A stretch of 64,000 nucleotides of DNA from Tumebacillus_A lipolyticus (GTDB lineage: Bacteria > Bacillota > Bacilli > Tumebacillales > Tumebacillaceae), in contig NZ_JBHUIO010000005.1 of the NCBI RefSeq assembly GCF_042682745.1, positions 1,116,001-1,180,000 on the forward strand, written 5' to 3'. The notes under the pieces are model-generated. The model saw only the letters and a program-made list of their open reading frames with translations. It ran no database searches and was not told where the DNA came from. Positions 1 through 6,739 of the stretch are shown in pieces. A program made the translations under genes and the position numbers. Each line of letters starts with the position of its first letter. Position 1 is the stretch's first letter.

Positions 1-142
1 AAAAGTTTTTGCGAAACTCGACGATCTCCGCCCTGGTCTCGCCCTCTTCCTGCTCAAGGACGGAGATGCGCTTGTCGATCTCCGCGAGCACGCGAGTCAC
101 CCTGTCCTGTTCCCGTCTCCAGTCTTGATCAGTCACGCTCAT
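1..142 (-). CDS. helD: HelD-like RNA polymerase recycling helicase, N-terminus (partial)
   Basis: Only the first 47 codons are in the window; the gene runs off the left edge. The start is ATG at 142, preceded by AAAGGAG at a good distance. The peptide begins MSVTDQDWRREQDRV and forms an acidic/basic alpha-helical stretch without hydrophobic segments. In the HelD family this N-terminal coiled coil inserts into the secondary channel of RNA polymerase, and the UvrD-like ATPase core follows. The helicase motifs are outside the window, so the assignment rests on the pattern of the first 47 residues, which resembles the start of Bacillus HelD. Another coiled-coil protein is possible. Confidence 0.6.
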   Translation of the reverse strand, partial: MSVTDQDWRREQDRVTRVLAEIDKRISVLEQEEGETRAEIVEFRKNF

Positions 143-168
143 AAAATCGCTCCTTTACCGATAAGGGT

Positions 169-198
169 TTGACAAACGAGCTTTTGCTGTGGTACCAT
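169..198 (+). promoter_or_regulatory. Sigma-A type promoter upstream of a candidate small RNA
   Basis: TTGACA at 169-174 and TACCAT at 193-198 are separated by 18 bases. It points away from the helD-like gene, and the next gene to the right lies on the other strand, so no protein gene is served. The transcript would begin near 205. Confidence 0.5.
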
Positions 199-204
199 TA
201 TTGT

Positions 205-326
205 AGGATATTTGTGCGGATTATATCACTTTCCACAATGAGCACTCCTCATTGTACCATTTTGCTTTTGGCGAATCAAGCGAGGTGAGCGCAGTCAGAG
301 TTGTCTGGCGCGCTCACCTCTTTTTC
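205..326 (+). ncRNA. Candidate small RNA ending in an intrinsic terminator
   Basis: A roughly 120-base unit follows the promoter at 169-198. It holds a perfect 8-bp hairpin (ACAATGAG/CTCATTGT, 235-255) and ends in an 11-bp terminator stem (GAGGTGAGCGC, 282-292, with 310-320) followed by TTTTT. The only ATG inside, at the first hairpin, would give a 16-residue peptide without a ribosome binding site. Seen: promoter, two hairpins, terminator. Inferred: a free non-coding RNA. No known RNA family was recognised. Confidence 0.4.
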
Positions 327-344
327 ATTTGTTCTTCTCGCAGT

Positions 345-387
345 AAAAAAAACGATCGCCACAGCGAGATTCGCTCGACGATCGTCT
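345..387 (-). terminator. Terminator of the ankyrin lipoprotein gene
   Basis: On the minus strand GACGATCG pairs with CGATCG around a 20-base loop and is followed by eight T. It lies about 35 bases past the stop codon of the ankyrin gene. Confidence 0.75.
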
Positions 388-419
388 TTCTATATTAGCA
401 TTCATATGGCAACCCCGTT

Positions 420-1124
420 TTATGCTCCCGCCGCATGCAAGATCTGCTCGATCGCCTGAAATCTTTTGCTGCGGGCATGCTGCAAAGGCGTGACCCCATC
501 CTTATCGGCGATCTGCACATCCGCTCCATGCGCGATCAACAGCTGCACGATCTGCTGGTGATCTGCTCCTCCGCTGCCGAGCAAGACAGCTTCCAACAAA
601 GCGGTCCAGCCCAAGTTGTTCACATGGTTCACATCGACATCTGTGCGCGCGAGCAGTTCGCGAACGACCTCGACATGTCCGCGCTCCGAGGCGGGAATCA
701 GCGCCGTGCCGCCATAGCGATTGGTCAGCTTCGTATCCGCACCCGCTTCGATCAGCAGTTTGAGAATCTCCAACTGCCCCTCCGCCCCGGCGTACAAAAA
801 CGGATTGTCCTTTCTGTCGTCCTGCAGGTTGATGTTCGCCCCCGCATCGATCAGCGCTTTTACCGTCTCCACTCGATTCCCATGCGTAGCCGCCATGATC
901 GGAGTCCGACCGCGCGAATCTTTCGCATCGAGGTCTGCTCCCTTTCCGATCAGCTCAAGAACGGTTTTCGTGTCCCCCTGCTCTGCCGCCTGGATCAATT
1001 GATCGCTCATGCTGTTCACATCCTTTTCATCCGTCTGCAAATGGCTCGTTCCTTCCTGCCGATCAGGTGCAACCTGACAGCCGACAAGCGCGATGCTGAG
1101 CAAAACGATTGCGATTCTGAGCAA
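420..1124 (-). CDS. Ankyrin-repeat lipoprotein
   Basis: A 234-residue secreted protein. Residues 1-16 form a short lipoprotein signal peptide ending in the lipobox LVGC, so the cysteine would be lipidated and the protein tethered outside the membrane. After a polar linker to about residue 40, the rest is about five ankyrin repeats; typical pieces are DSRGRTPIMAATHGN, NRYGGTALIPASERGH and NNLGWTALLEAVLLGS. Ankyrin repeats bind protein partners and have no catalytic role of their own. Translation starts at TTG 1124 behind GGGAGGGGG. It is a single-gene unit with its own terminator. The partner cannot be read from the sequence. Lipoprotein and ankyrin identity are clear. Confidence 0.88.
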   Translation of the reverse strand: MLRIAIVLLSIALVGCQVAPDRQEGTSHLQTDEKDVNSMSDQLIQAAEQGDTKTVLELIGKGADLDAKDSRGRTPIMAATHGNRVETVKALIDAGANINLQDDRKDNPFLYAGAEGQLEILKLLIEAGADTKLTNRYGGTALIPASERGHVEVVRELLARTDVDVNHVNNLGWTALLEAVLLGSGGADHQQIVQLLIAHGADVQIADKDGVTPLQHARSKRFQAIEQILHAAGA

Positions 1125-1369
1125 GATGCCCCCTCCCTCGCCATGTCCTCTACTTGCACACAGAATAGCATCACAGCTCCTGCATGAAAAATATGAAAAT
1201 CATAGCTTTTCCATATCTTTTCTATATGAGCCCCGTTCATCTCCTAATGAGCCTCCCTCATCTCTCCAATCAAAAAAGCGCCTCCTCACCGCCAGCCAGA
1301 TCCAAAAGGTGAGAAAGCGCGACGCCAGTGTTTCAATCTGGTGCGGACAACGCGCACCTCGCACGCATA

Positions 1370-1403
1370 TTGCATAATCCCCCTTTTCGTGTAAAGATAC
1401 ACG
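1370..1403 (+). promoter_or_regulatory. Promoter with palindromic operator of the XRE regulator gene
   Basis: TTGCAT (1370-1375), a 16-base spacer and TAAAGA (1392-1397). The -10 region lies inside the palindrome CGTGTA-AAGA-TACACG (1388-1403). The 14-base core is the same, apart from one base in the loop, as the one in front of the convergent membrane-protein gene at 2949-2962, with the same position relative to the -10 and the same 16-base spacer. Confidence 0.65.
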
Positions 1404-1425
1404 TAATGAAAGGCGGGAGACGACG

Positions 1426-1890
1426 ATGGAACAGGCGATGTTGGACGAGATGGTGTCGGAGCGGGCCCGGCTGATTCGGTCGGAGGCAGACTTGACACAG
1501 GAGCGGTTTGCCGCGATCATCGGGATTTCCAAGAAGACGTTGGTCGAGGTGGAAAAGGGGCGCAAGACGTTCGGCTTCACGACAGCCGTTGCGGTGTGCG
1601 TGCTGTTTCGGGATGGGGAGATCATCCGCAACCTGTTTGGCGATGCGGTGTTGGAAGTGATCGACTTGAGCGCCAAGCGGAGTGCGCCGCGACCGAAGTT
1701 GCGCACGCTCGGCGGGCTGGTCTTTTGGAAGGTGATCGAGGAGACGGGCCACTTTCGCGTCCAGCACAACCGGGTGACCGGCCATTACCGGATCATCGAC
1801 AGCAACAACTATCGTCATTTTTATTCGTACGAGTTGGACGAGATTCACAAGCGGTTAGAAGAGCTAGTCGCAGAGTCGACGGCCGAGTAG
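1426..1890 (+). CDS. XRE-family helix-turn-helix regulator
   Basis: A 154-residue cytoplasmic DNA-binding protein. Residues about 10-65 form a Cro/CI-type helix-turn-helix with the typical SEADLTQERFAAIIGIS and KTLVEVEKGRKTFG blocks. Residues 66-154 form a basic, tryptophan- and histidine-containing C-terminal region of unknown fold. ATG 1426 follows GGCGGGAGACGACG. Its promoter carries a palindrome that recurs in front of the membrane-protein gene facing it, so it probably represses both itself and that gene. The two genes are convergent and share the terminator at 1889-1924. The signal it senses is unknown. Confidence 0.85.
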   Translation: MEQAMLDEMVSERARLIRSEADLTQERFAAIIGISKKTLVEVEKGRKTFGFTTAVAVCVLFRDGEIIRNLFGDAVLEVIDLSAKRSAPRPKLRTLGGLVFWKVIEETGHFRVQHNRVTGHYRIIDSNNYRHFYSYELDEIHKRLEELVAESTAE

Positions 1891-1924
1891 ACAGGCGGTG
1901 CCCAAGCGGCACCGCCTGTTTTGC
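1889..1924. terminator. Bidirectional terminator
   Basis: ACAGGCGGTGC and GCACCGCCTGT form an 11-bp stem with a short loop, followed by TTTTG on the plus strand. It separates the convergent XRE and membrane-protein genes; the minus-strand T-tract is weak. Confidence 0.7.
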
Positions 1925-1929
1925 TTCGT

Positions 1930-2904
1930 CTATACGCCGAGCGCATCGCGCAGTTCCGGGTTGTATTTGCTGCGCCACGACCACAGCTCGACCCAGAAAT
2001 GAAAGATCGTCAGGCCGAGCAAGCCGTAGATCAGCGGCGAGTGAAACTGCTCGTTAAAGCGAACGAGCACGACGGCGATCATCGTGTAGCCGAAGGTGAA
2101 CATCAGAAAGCGGAGGAAAAAGCGACGGTTGCGCGCGCCCGCCCACTTCAGGATGCGCCTGTTTTTTCCGTCATGGTAATGGCCAGCAAGCCCGATATAT
2201 TGCAGCGAGTGCGGGATGGAGATCAGCGCATACATCAGCAGAAAGTTGTGCGTCAGCCAATAGATGCTGGCCAGCGACACGATCGAGAACAGCGCGGTCA
2301 GGAAAAATGGGAGAGTCAGCTGCCCGCGGGCGTATCGCCATCCGCAGTAGACGAGCCAGCCGCCGAGCAAGATCCACCAGAGGATCGTGCCGATCTCCGC
2401 AAGCGCTGGCGGCAGGTGAAAGCGATAGAGGGTGATCGTGTAAAAACCGAACGCCTCCGGACGCGCAAACTGCACCAACAGCGGCAGAAAGAGCAGCAGG
2501 TGTACCAACCACCTGTCGATGCGATCTTCCTGCGGTCTGCGCTTGCCCGTTTTTGACTTGTACAGCATCGCGATTCCCCAATGCTGACGCGCAAAATGCC
2601 AGAGACCCCAGTACACGTAGACTGACATGAACAGCGAAAGATCCCACATCGAAAGCAACACCGAGCCGAGCATGATCAACCATCCCATGTGTACGTAGCG
2701 CATGCGGTCAAAGCGATAAAATGTCGCATCGCGGTACAGCAGCGTCCAGTTGGTCGCGATATGCACGCCAGACAGGAGCAGCGAGAACAGACCGAGCGCC
2801 GCGATCACCGTCTGGTTGGCCCGATCGAGCGGCAAGAGCAATAACACAACAAGCGGAGGGAGAATCAGCCAGCTAAGATCAAAGCGAGCCGAACGAAGCC
2901 ACAT
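1930..2904 (-). CDS. Histidine-rich polytopic membrane protein of unknown function
   Basis: A 324-residue integral membrane protein with about eight hydrophobic segments, the first right after residue 8. I place the start at ATG 2904 (MWLRSARFDLSW), 8 bases after AGGAGGTC; an upstream in-frame ATG at 2943 has no ribosome binding site. Conserved-looking histidine/tryptophan clusters lie in or next to membrane segments: YWGLWHFARQHWG, PHSLQYIGLAGHYH and FHFWVELWSW. Such clusters bind metal in membrane di-iron or heme enzymes, and the pattern faintly recalls the Brp/Blh carotenoid dioxygenases, but I cannot assign the family. The promoter at 2949-2981 has the same operator as the XRE gene opposite, which suggests control by that regulator. 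Confidence 0.75.
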   Translation of the reverse strand: MWLRSARFDLSWLILPPLVVLLLLPLDRANQTVIAALGLFSLLLSGVHIATNWTLLYRDATFYRFDRMRYVHMGWLIMLGSVLLSMWDLSLFMSVYVYWGLWHFARQHWGIAMLYKSKTGKRRPQEDRIDRWLVHLLLFLPLLVQFARPEAFGFYTITLYRFHLPPALAEIGTILWWILLGGWLVYCGWRYARGQLTLPFFLTALFSIVSLASIYWLTHNFLLMYALISIPHSLQYIGLAGHYHDGKNRRILKWAGARNRRFFLRFLMFTFGYTMIAVVLVRFNEQFHSPLIYGLLGLTIFHFWVELWSWRSKYNPELRDALGV

Positions 2905-2940
2905 CGAACAGACCTCCTCACCAGAGATAAGATTCATTTT

Positions 2941-2981
2941 CACATTATGTGTATTTTTACACTATATGTGCAACATATCAA
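2941..2981 (-). promoter_or_regulatory. Promoter with palindromic operator of the membrane-protein gene
   Basis: Read on the minus strand: TTGATA (2981-2976), a 16-base spacer, TAAAAA (2959-2954). The -10 lies inside GTGTA-AAAA-TACAC (2962-2949), the counterpart of the XRE operator. Outside the core the dyad extends imperfectly to 2941-2970 (10 of 13 positions pair). Confidence 0.65.
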
Positions 2982-3005
2982 GTTTTGACCCTGCTTTTGA
3001 GCACA

Positions 3006-3037
3006 AAAACCCGCATCGCGATCGATGCGGGTTTTTC
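3006..3037. terminator. Intrinsic terminator between divergent units
   Basis: AAAACCCGCATCG and CGATGCGGGTTTTT form a long GC-rich stem with A/T tracts on both sides, so it can work in both directions. No gene obviously ends here. It may block transcription leaving or entering the divergent region. Confidence 0.7.
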
Positions 3038-3043
3038 ATATTC

Positions 3044-3081
3044 GAGTGGGTCTTCACTCTTGTTCAAGTGGCTGCTCACTC
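3044..3081. promoter_or_regulatory. Two direct repeats, each an imperfect dyad
   Basis: GAGTGGGTCTTCACTC (3044-3059) and AAGTGGCTGCTCACTC (3066-3081) are direct repeats 22 bp apart, about two helical turns, and each is itself a short inverted repeat (GAGTG/CACTC). This is the look of a dimer-binding operator just ahead of the small reading frame at 3120. No regulator is assigned. Confidence 0.35.
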
Positions 3082-3119
3082 CTGCCAACCTATTCAATTC
3101 GATAAACAGGAGGTCGGAA

Positions 3120-3206
3120 ATGGTTTCAAAGCGCGACCGCATTCTTCGCTCACACCAGCTGCCGCTTGCGATATTCGCTGCTGCACCCGCCTTCGCTTTT
3201 GCTTGA
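3120..3206 (+). CDS. Small protein, 28 residues, unknown
   Basis: ATG 3120 follows a near-perfect ribosome binding site (AGGAGGT, 6-base spacing). The peptide has a basic N-terminal half (MVSKRDRILRSHQ) and a hydrophobic, alanine-rich C-terminal half ending in AFAFA. It could be a small membrane peptide or a leader peptide for the hydrolase gene 50 bases downstream. No family was recognised. Support comes from the ribosome binding site and composition only. Confidence 0.4.
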   Translation: MVSKRDRILRSHQLPLAIFAAAPAFAFA

Positions 3207-3222
3207 CAGGAGGATACCTGGC

Positions 3223-3255
3223 GTGGAGAATGGTTGTACTTTGACGAAGGGGTGA
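3223..3255 (+). CDS. Possible 10-codon leader peptide
   Basis: GTG 3223 lies 7 bases after AGGAGG and encodes MENGCTLTKG, then TGA. The stop codon overlaps the ribosome binding site of the hydrolase gene (GGGGTGAGCAG before ATG 3260), so translation of this frame could affect hydrolase initiation. Speculative because of its size. Confidence 0.25.
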   Translation: MENGCTLTKG

Positions 3256-3259
3256 GCAG

Positions 3260-4030
3260 ATGGAACGAGTGACGTTTACAAATTCCCGCAATTTGAAGCT
3301 GGTGGGCAATTTTCACCCATCGTCCTCACGATCGGTCATCATCATGTGCCACGGCTTCACTTCAGACAAATCATCCAGAGGAAGGTTTGATCGATTTTCA
3401 AGTGCGTTTCAAGCGATCGGCTACAGCGTGTTGGCGTTCGACTTTAGCGGCTGTGGGGAGAGCGACGATGATGCGCTGACCCTCGCGAAGATGGTGGACG
3501 ATCTGCATGCGGCGATCTCGTTTGTGCAAGCGAAGGGATTCTCTCAGATCGCGCTTTATGGGCACAGCTTAGGATGCAGAGTTTGTCTGAGCGCCTACTC
3601 GCCGACAATTTCGACGATGGTGCTCTCCGGCGCAGGGACAGGGCCTGTGAACTACGATTGGAATGAGCACTTCACAGCGGAGCAGATGAATGAGCTCGCC
3701 GAGAGCGGACGCATCACCGAACACCTGCAGTCAGGGCCGCGGCAGACGCTGATCATCGACAGGCAGATGCTGCTCGACTTTGCCGACTTCGATCAGGAGA
3801 AACTGCTGTCGAGCGTAAAATGCCCAGTGTTGATCATTCATGGAGACAGCTGCTGGGAAGAGAAACTGCTATCCTCCATCACTGAGCAGGGGATGAGATG
3901 GTTGCCGAGCACCTCAAAGCTTGCGATCGTGGAGGGGGCGGAACACAACTTCATGCGCCACTTGCAGATCGTCGAACAGCTTGCGTGCGATTGGTATCGC
4001 GAACACTTTCCTTTGCAAGAGAACGTCTAA
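3260..4030 (+). CDS. Alpha/beta-fold hydrolase
   Basis: A 256-residue cytoplasmic serine hydrolase. The oxyanion strand IIMCHGFTS is near residue 30, the nucleophile elbow is GHSLG with Ser103, and the acid/base pair is probably Asp196 (HGDS) and His229 (GAEHN). This is the serine aminopeptidase/acyl-esterase branch of the fold; the natural substrate cannot be read off. ATG 3260 follows AAGGGGTGAG. The most unusual part is the 3' end: the last 17 codons (residues 241-256 plus TAA, 3980-4030) are the first member of a 51-bp tandem array that continues for six more copies after the stop codon. Confidence 0.9.
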   Translation: MERVTFTNSRNLKLVGNFHPSSSRSVIIMCHGFTSDKSSRGRFDRFSSAFQAIGYSVLAFDFSGCGESDDDALTLAKMVDDLHAAISFVQAKGFSQIALYGHSLGCRVCLSAYSPTISTMVLSGAGTGPVNYDWNEHFTAEQMNELAESGRITEHLQSGPRQTLIIDRQMLLDFADFDQEKLLSSVKCPVLIIHGDSCWEEKLLSSITEQGMRWLPSTSKLAIVEGAEHNFMRHLQIVEQLACDWYREHFPLQENV

Positions 4031-4345
4031 CCTGCGACCGACTGGTATCACGAGCACTTCGCCTGACTGGATTACAGCTAGCCTGCTTCGGCTGGTATCG
4101 CGAGCATTTCTCCTCGTTGAATCACGTATAGCCTGCTTCCTACTAGCATCGCGAGCACTTCTCCTCGTTGAATCACGTCTAGCCTGCATCCGACTTGCAT
4201 CGCGAGCATTTCTCCTCGTTGAATCACGCCAAGCCTGCTTCCGGCTGGTATCGCGAGCACTTCGCGTCACTGGGTCACGCCTAGCCTGTTTCCTACTAGC
4301 ATCGCGAGCATTTCTCCTCGTTGAATCACGTATAGCCTGTGTTGC
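3980..4345. repeat. 51-bp tandem array made of copies of the hydrolase gene's 3' end
   Basis: Units: 3980-4030 (the gene's own last 17 codons with TAA), 4031-4081, 4082-4131 (50 bp), 4132-4182, 4183-4233, 4234-4284, 4285-4335, and the start of another at 4336. Read in the gene's frame, the unit at 4234 gives PASGWYREHFASLGHA-stop, next to LACDWYREHFPLQENV-stop for the gene itself. Most units keep a stop codon (TAA/TAG) at the same place. Because 51 is a multiple of three, long open frames run through the array on both strands; these are repeat artefacts. No spacers are present, so it is not a CRISPR array. Confidence 0.9.
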
Positions 4346-4385
4346 CTGCGAACCTGCCTACCGATTCACCAAGATCGGGACTCCC

Positions 4386-4462
4386 GACCTCCTGAGCAGA
4401 TATGTGCATCTCGAAACAAAAAGACCTCCTGTGCGCGCAACTCGCTCAGGAGGTCTTTCGTT
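4386..4462. terminator. Terminator with a competing upstream partner strand
   Basis: AAAGACCTCCTG (4420-4431) and CAGGAGGTCTTT (4447-4458) form a perfect 12-bp terminator stem. GACCTCCTGAGC (4386-4397) is also a perfect 12-base complement of 4444-4455, so the 3' strand can pair with either partner. It separates the hydrolase and its repeats from the convergent DUF2087 gene. Confidence 0.75.
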
Positions 4463-4525
4463 TGCATCTGGGTGGTTCGGGGAGTCTCATGACAGACCGA
4501 TGCGTACCAGCTGCTGTCCTCAGTG

Positions 4526-5647
4526 TCACTTTGACTCCTTTTTGATGTTGTACCCGCGCTCCTCGTATGGCTGAAGCTTATCGAGCCACTTTTGTTCCAA
4601 CTTCTCAAGCGCATCCTTCGCATCAAAATAGGGGTCCTCTTTCTGCTCCAGCACTTCTAAGACTTCGATCACAAACGCGCCTTCCCCGTACTCGTTCCAC
4701 TCCTCTTGCAACTCCTTGGACATAAACGTCCCCCTGTTCGACACGCTCGTTCCCATGTTCAAGGAGAACCGCTTTCCATTTAGCGTCTTCAGGTTCATCG
4801 TGCTGCCGAGAAAGACCTTCTGGTTTTTCGTATTCTTGATCTGGTAGACGCCAGCTTCCGTTTTCGATTCTTTGTAAAGCTGTTTTAGCTCTTCTCTGCG
4901 ACTTTGATTCATCCCATTCTCCTCCTCTGTCGTCGGTTCGGACTCCAACCAATACTGACTGCCATCCGGCTTGCGCTGCAACAGCCCATATTCGACCAGA
5001 TACCGCCTGATCATCACATGATCATCATAGACAGGTTCCAATATCTGATTGACCTCTTTTTCGCTATAGAAATGGTCCGGCTGAAACCGTTTGGCGATCT
5101 CCTGCAGCACGACCAGCCGCTGTTTTTCCTTCAGCGCAAACGTTTTTAACGGCCCCGAAGTGCCATCGGGAAAGTATTTCTGCAAGATCTTTTCACTTTC
5201 GCTCGCCGAGGGCGGCTGGCGCTCCTGCTGGCCCACTTCTTTGAGCAGTTCCATCATCGCCAAAAACACTCTCGCCTGCCGCTCTTTCTCCTTCAAAGCA
5301 AAGCGGTGATTGCGAATCGTCGAGGCGCTGCCGATCCCCATTTCCGCCTGTACCTCGCGATCGCTCTTCCCCTGGTAAAAAAGGTGCAGCAGGCCGTTTT
5401 GATGATCGGACAGCCCGGTGAACTTCTTATCCAAGCGGATCAGATGTTCAAACACCGATCGGTGAGCTCGCTCCACGTGGAGCCTGATATAGCGACCCGC
5501 CTCATAGAAGACACCCGCTTCCGGATAGACGATTCCCTTTTCGATCTTCTCGCCACAGAGCAGGCAGACATAATGATCCTGCTCCTCCACATACCCGCGC
5601 TTGATCTCTTCCAACGATGCGCTCCAAAAACGGTCTGTGACTTGCAC
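4526..5647 (-). CDS. Zinc-finger/HTH - DUF2087 - GIY-YIG-like protein
   Basis: A 373-residue multidomain cytoplasmic protein. In order: a metal-binding region (YVCLLCGEKIEKG and downstream LHVERAH), a LuxR-like helix-turn-helix (KSDREVQAEMGIGSASTIRNH, around residues 95-115), a DUF2087 winged-helix region (SEKEVNQILEPVYDDHVMIR, then LVEYGLLQRKPDG), and a C-terminal GIY-YIG-like domain starting at GVYQIKNTKNQKVFLGSTMN and ending YEERGYN. The usual GIY-YIG tyrosines are partly replaced (VYQIK, VFLGS), so nuclease activity is uncertain. I prefer GTG 5647 behind AGAGGTG; the in-frame ATG at 5671 lies at the expected transcription start of a TATAAT at 5684-5679. It is probably a DNA-binding regulator that uses the GIY-YIG fold for binding or cutting. 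Confidence 0.8.
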   Translation of the reverse strand: MQVTDRFWSASLEEIKRGYVEEQDHYVCLLCGEKIEKGIVYPEAGVFYEAGRYIRLHVERAHRSVFEHLIRLDKKFTGLSDHQNGLLHLFYQGKSDREVQAEMGIGSASTIRNHRFALKEKERQARVFLAMMELLKEVGQQERQPPSASESEKILQKYFPDGTSGPLKTFALKEKQRLVVLQEIAKRFQPDHFYSEKEVNQILEPVYDDHVMIRRYLVEYGLLQRKPDGSQYWLESEPTTEEENGMNQSRREELKQLYKESKTEAGVYQIKNTKNQKVFLGSTMNLKTLNGKRFSLNMGTSVSNRGTFMSKELQEEWNEYGEGAFVIEVLEVLEQKEDPYFDAKDALEKLEQKWLDKLQPYEERGYNIKKESK

Positions 5648-5745
5648 GGAACGGACACCTCTTTTTATCATCTAATTTATTATAGACATTTTCTTATTTT
5701 GTTTGTTGTTTGTCAAGATTCGTATCTTTCATCTCGAACATTTTC

Positions 5746-5776
5746 TTGCAACCGATCGCTGATCGACACGTATAAA
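5746..5776 (+). promoter_or_regulatory. Promoter of the ABC exporter operon
   Basis: TTGCAA (5746-5751) and TATAAA (5771-5776) with a 19-base spacer, about 30 bases before the ATP-binding gene. Confidence 0.45.
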
Positions 5777-5805
5777 GAGGAAGGAAACGGAAAGGGGAAG
5801 AGAAA

Positions 5806-6723
5806 ATGTCAGTCATAGAAGTTCAAGGTCTTACCAAGACATATGCCAACAAGCAAGCGTTGCAAGACGTCACGTTCTCTGTCGCTGGCGGCACTTGCTT
5901 CGGCCTGCTTGGCCCGAACGGCGCGGGCAAATCGACGACGATGAAAATCCTGACCGGCATCATCGACGGCGATGGCGGCACCGCCAAAGTGCTCGGGCTC
6001 GACGCCAAGCGCGAGCGCGGCCAGATTCAGCGCAAAGTCGGCTATGTCCCGCAGGAGATCACCTTATACGACAAGTTGAGCGCCTACGACAACCTCTTGT
6101 TTTTCGGCGAGCTTTACGACGTGAAAGGCAAAGAGTTAAAAGCGCGCATCGCGACCGTCTTGGAGCAAGTCGGGTTGACCGACCGCGCAAAAGATGCGGT
6201 GCAGACATTTTCTGGCGGCATGAAGCGCAGGATCAACATCGCCGCCGCCCTGCTGCATCAGCCACAGGTGCTGATTCTCGATGAGCCGACCGTCGGCATC
6301 GACCCGCAGTCGCGGAACCATATTTTCAACATGATCCGCCAGCTGAAGGAGCAGGGTGTGACTGTGATCTACTCCACTCACTACATGGAGGAAGTCGAGG
6401 CGCTGTGCGATGATCTGGCGATCATCGACAACGGGCGTGTGGTCGTGCAGGGGAGCTTGCAGGAGTTGCTCGACAAGTACGTCCAGCAGGCGATCTTCGT
6501 GCAAGCGGAAGAATGGGCGGAGCTTCCGGCTTTCACCCATGTAAAAGCGGTTCACCAGGAGCAGCGCGGCCACATCGTGGAGACTGACAATCTGCTGGAG
6601 ACGATGCAGAGCATCACCCAGACCGCCCTGCAGCAAGGTGTCAACATCCGCGAGCTGGAGATCGTGCGCCCTTCGCTAGAAACTGTATTTTTGACGCTGA
6701 CCGGCACATCGCTGCGCGACTAG
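5806..6723 (+). CDS. ABC-2 type exporter, ATP-binding protein
   Basis: A 305-residue ATPase. Walker A is GPNGAGKST (36-44), the signature is FSGGM (135-139), Walker B is VLILDEP (about 155-161), and the switch histidine is in YSTHYMEE. The C-terminal 80 residues match the extension of drug and antibiotic resistance exporters (DrrA-like) and end in the usual ETVFLTLTG block. It energises the permease encoded 17 bases downstream, most likely as a homodimer exporting a hydrophobic compound or drug. ATG 5806 follows AAGGGGAAGAG. The substrate is not indicated. Confidence 0.93.
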   Translation: MSVIEVQGLTKTYANKQALQDVTFSVAGGTCFGLLGPNGAGKSTTMKILTGIIDGDGGTAKVLGLDAKRERGQIQRKVGYVPQEITLYDKLSAYDNLLFFGELYDVKGKELKARIATVLEQVGLTDRAKDAVQTFSGGMKRRINIAAALLHQPQVLILDEPTVGIDPQSRNHIFNMIRQLKEQGVTVIYSTHYMEEVEALCDDLAIIDNGRVVVQGSLQELLDKYVQQAIFVQAEEWAELPAFTHVKAVHQEQRGHIVETDNLLETMQSITQTALQQGVNIRELEIVRPSLETVFLTLTGTSLRD

Positions 6724-6739
6724 GAGGTGGAGACTTGAG

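Noticed and set aside
4031..4345. CRISPR array
   Set aside because: Units are directly adjacent with no unique spacers, and no cas genes are present.
3914..4574. Long open frames on both strands across the 51-bp repeats, rich in Arg/Ser on one strand and Leu/Ala on the other
   Set aside because: The repeat length is a multiple of three, so any stop-free frame stays open. No ribosome binding sites and no protein family; the units derive from the hydrolase 3' end.
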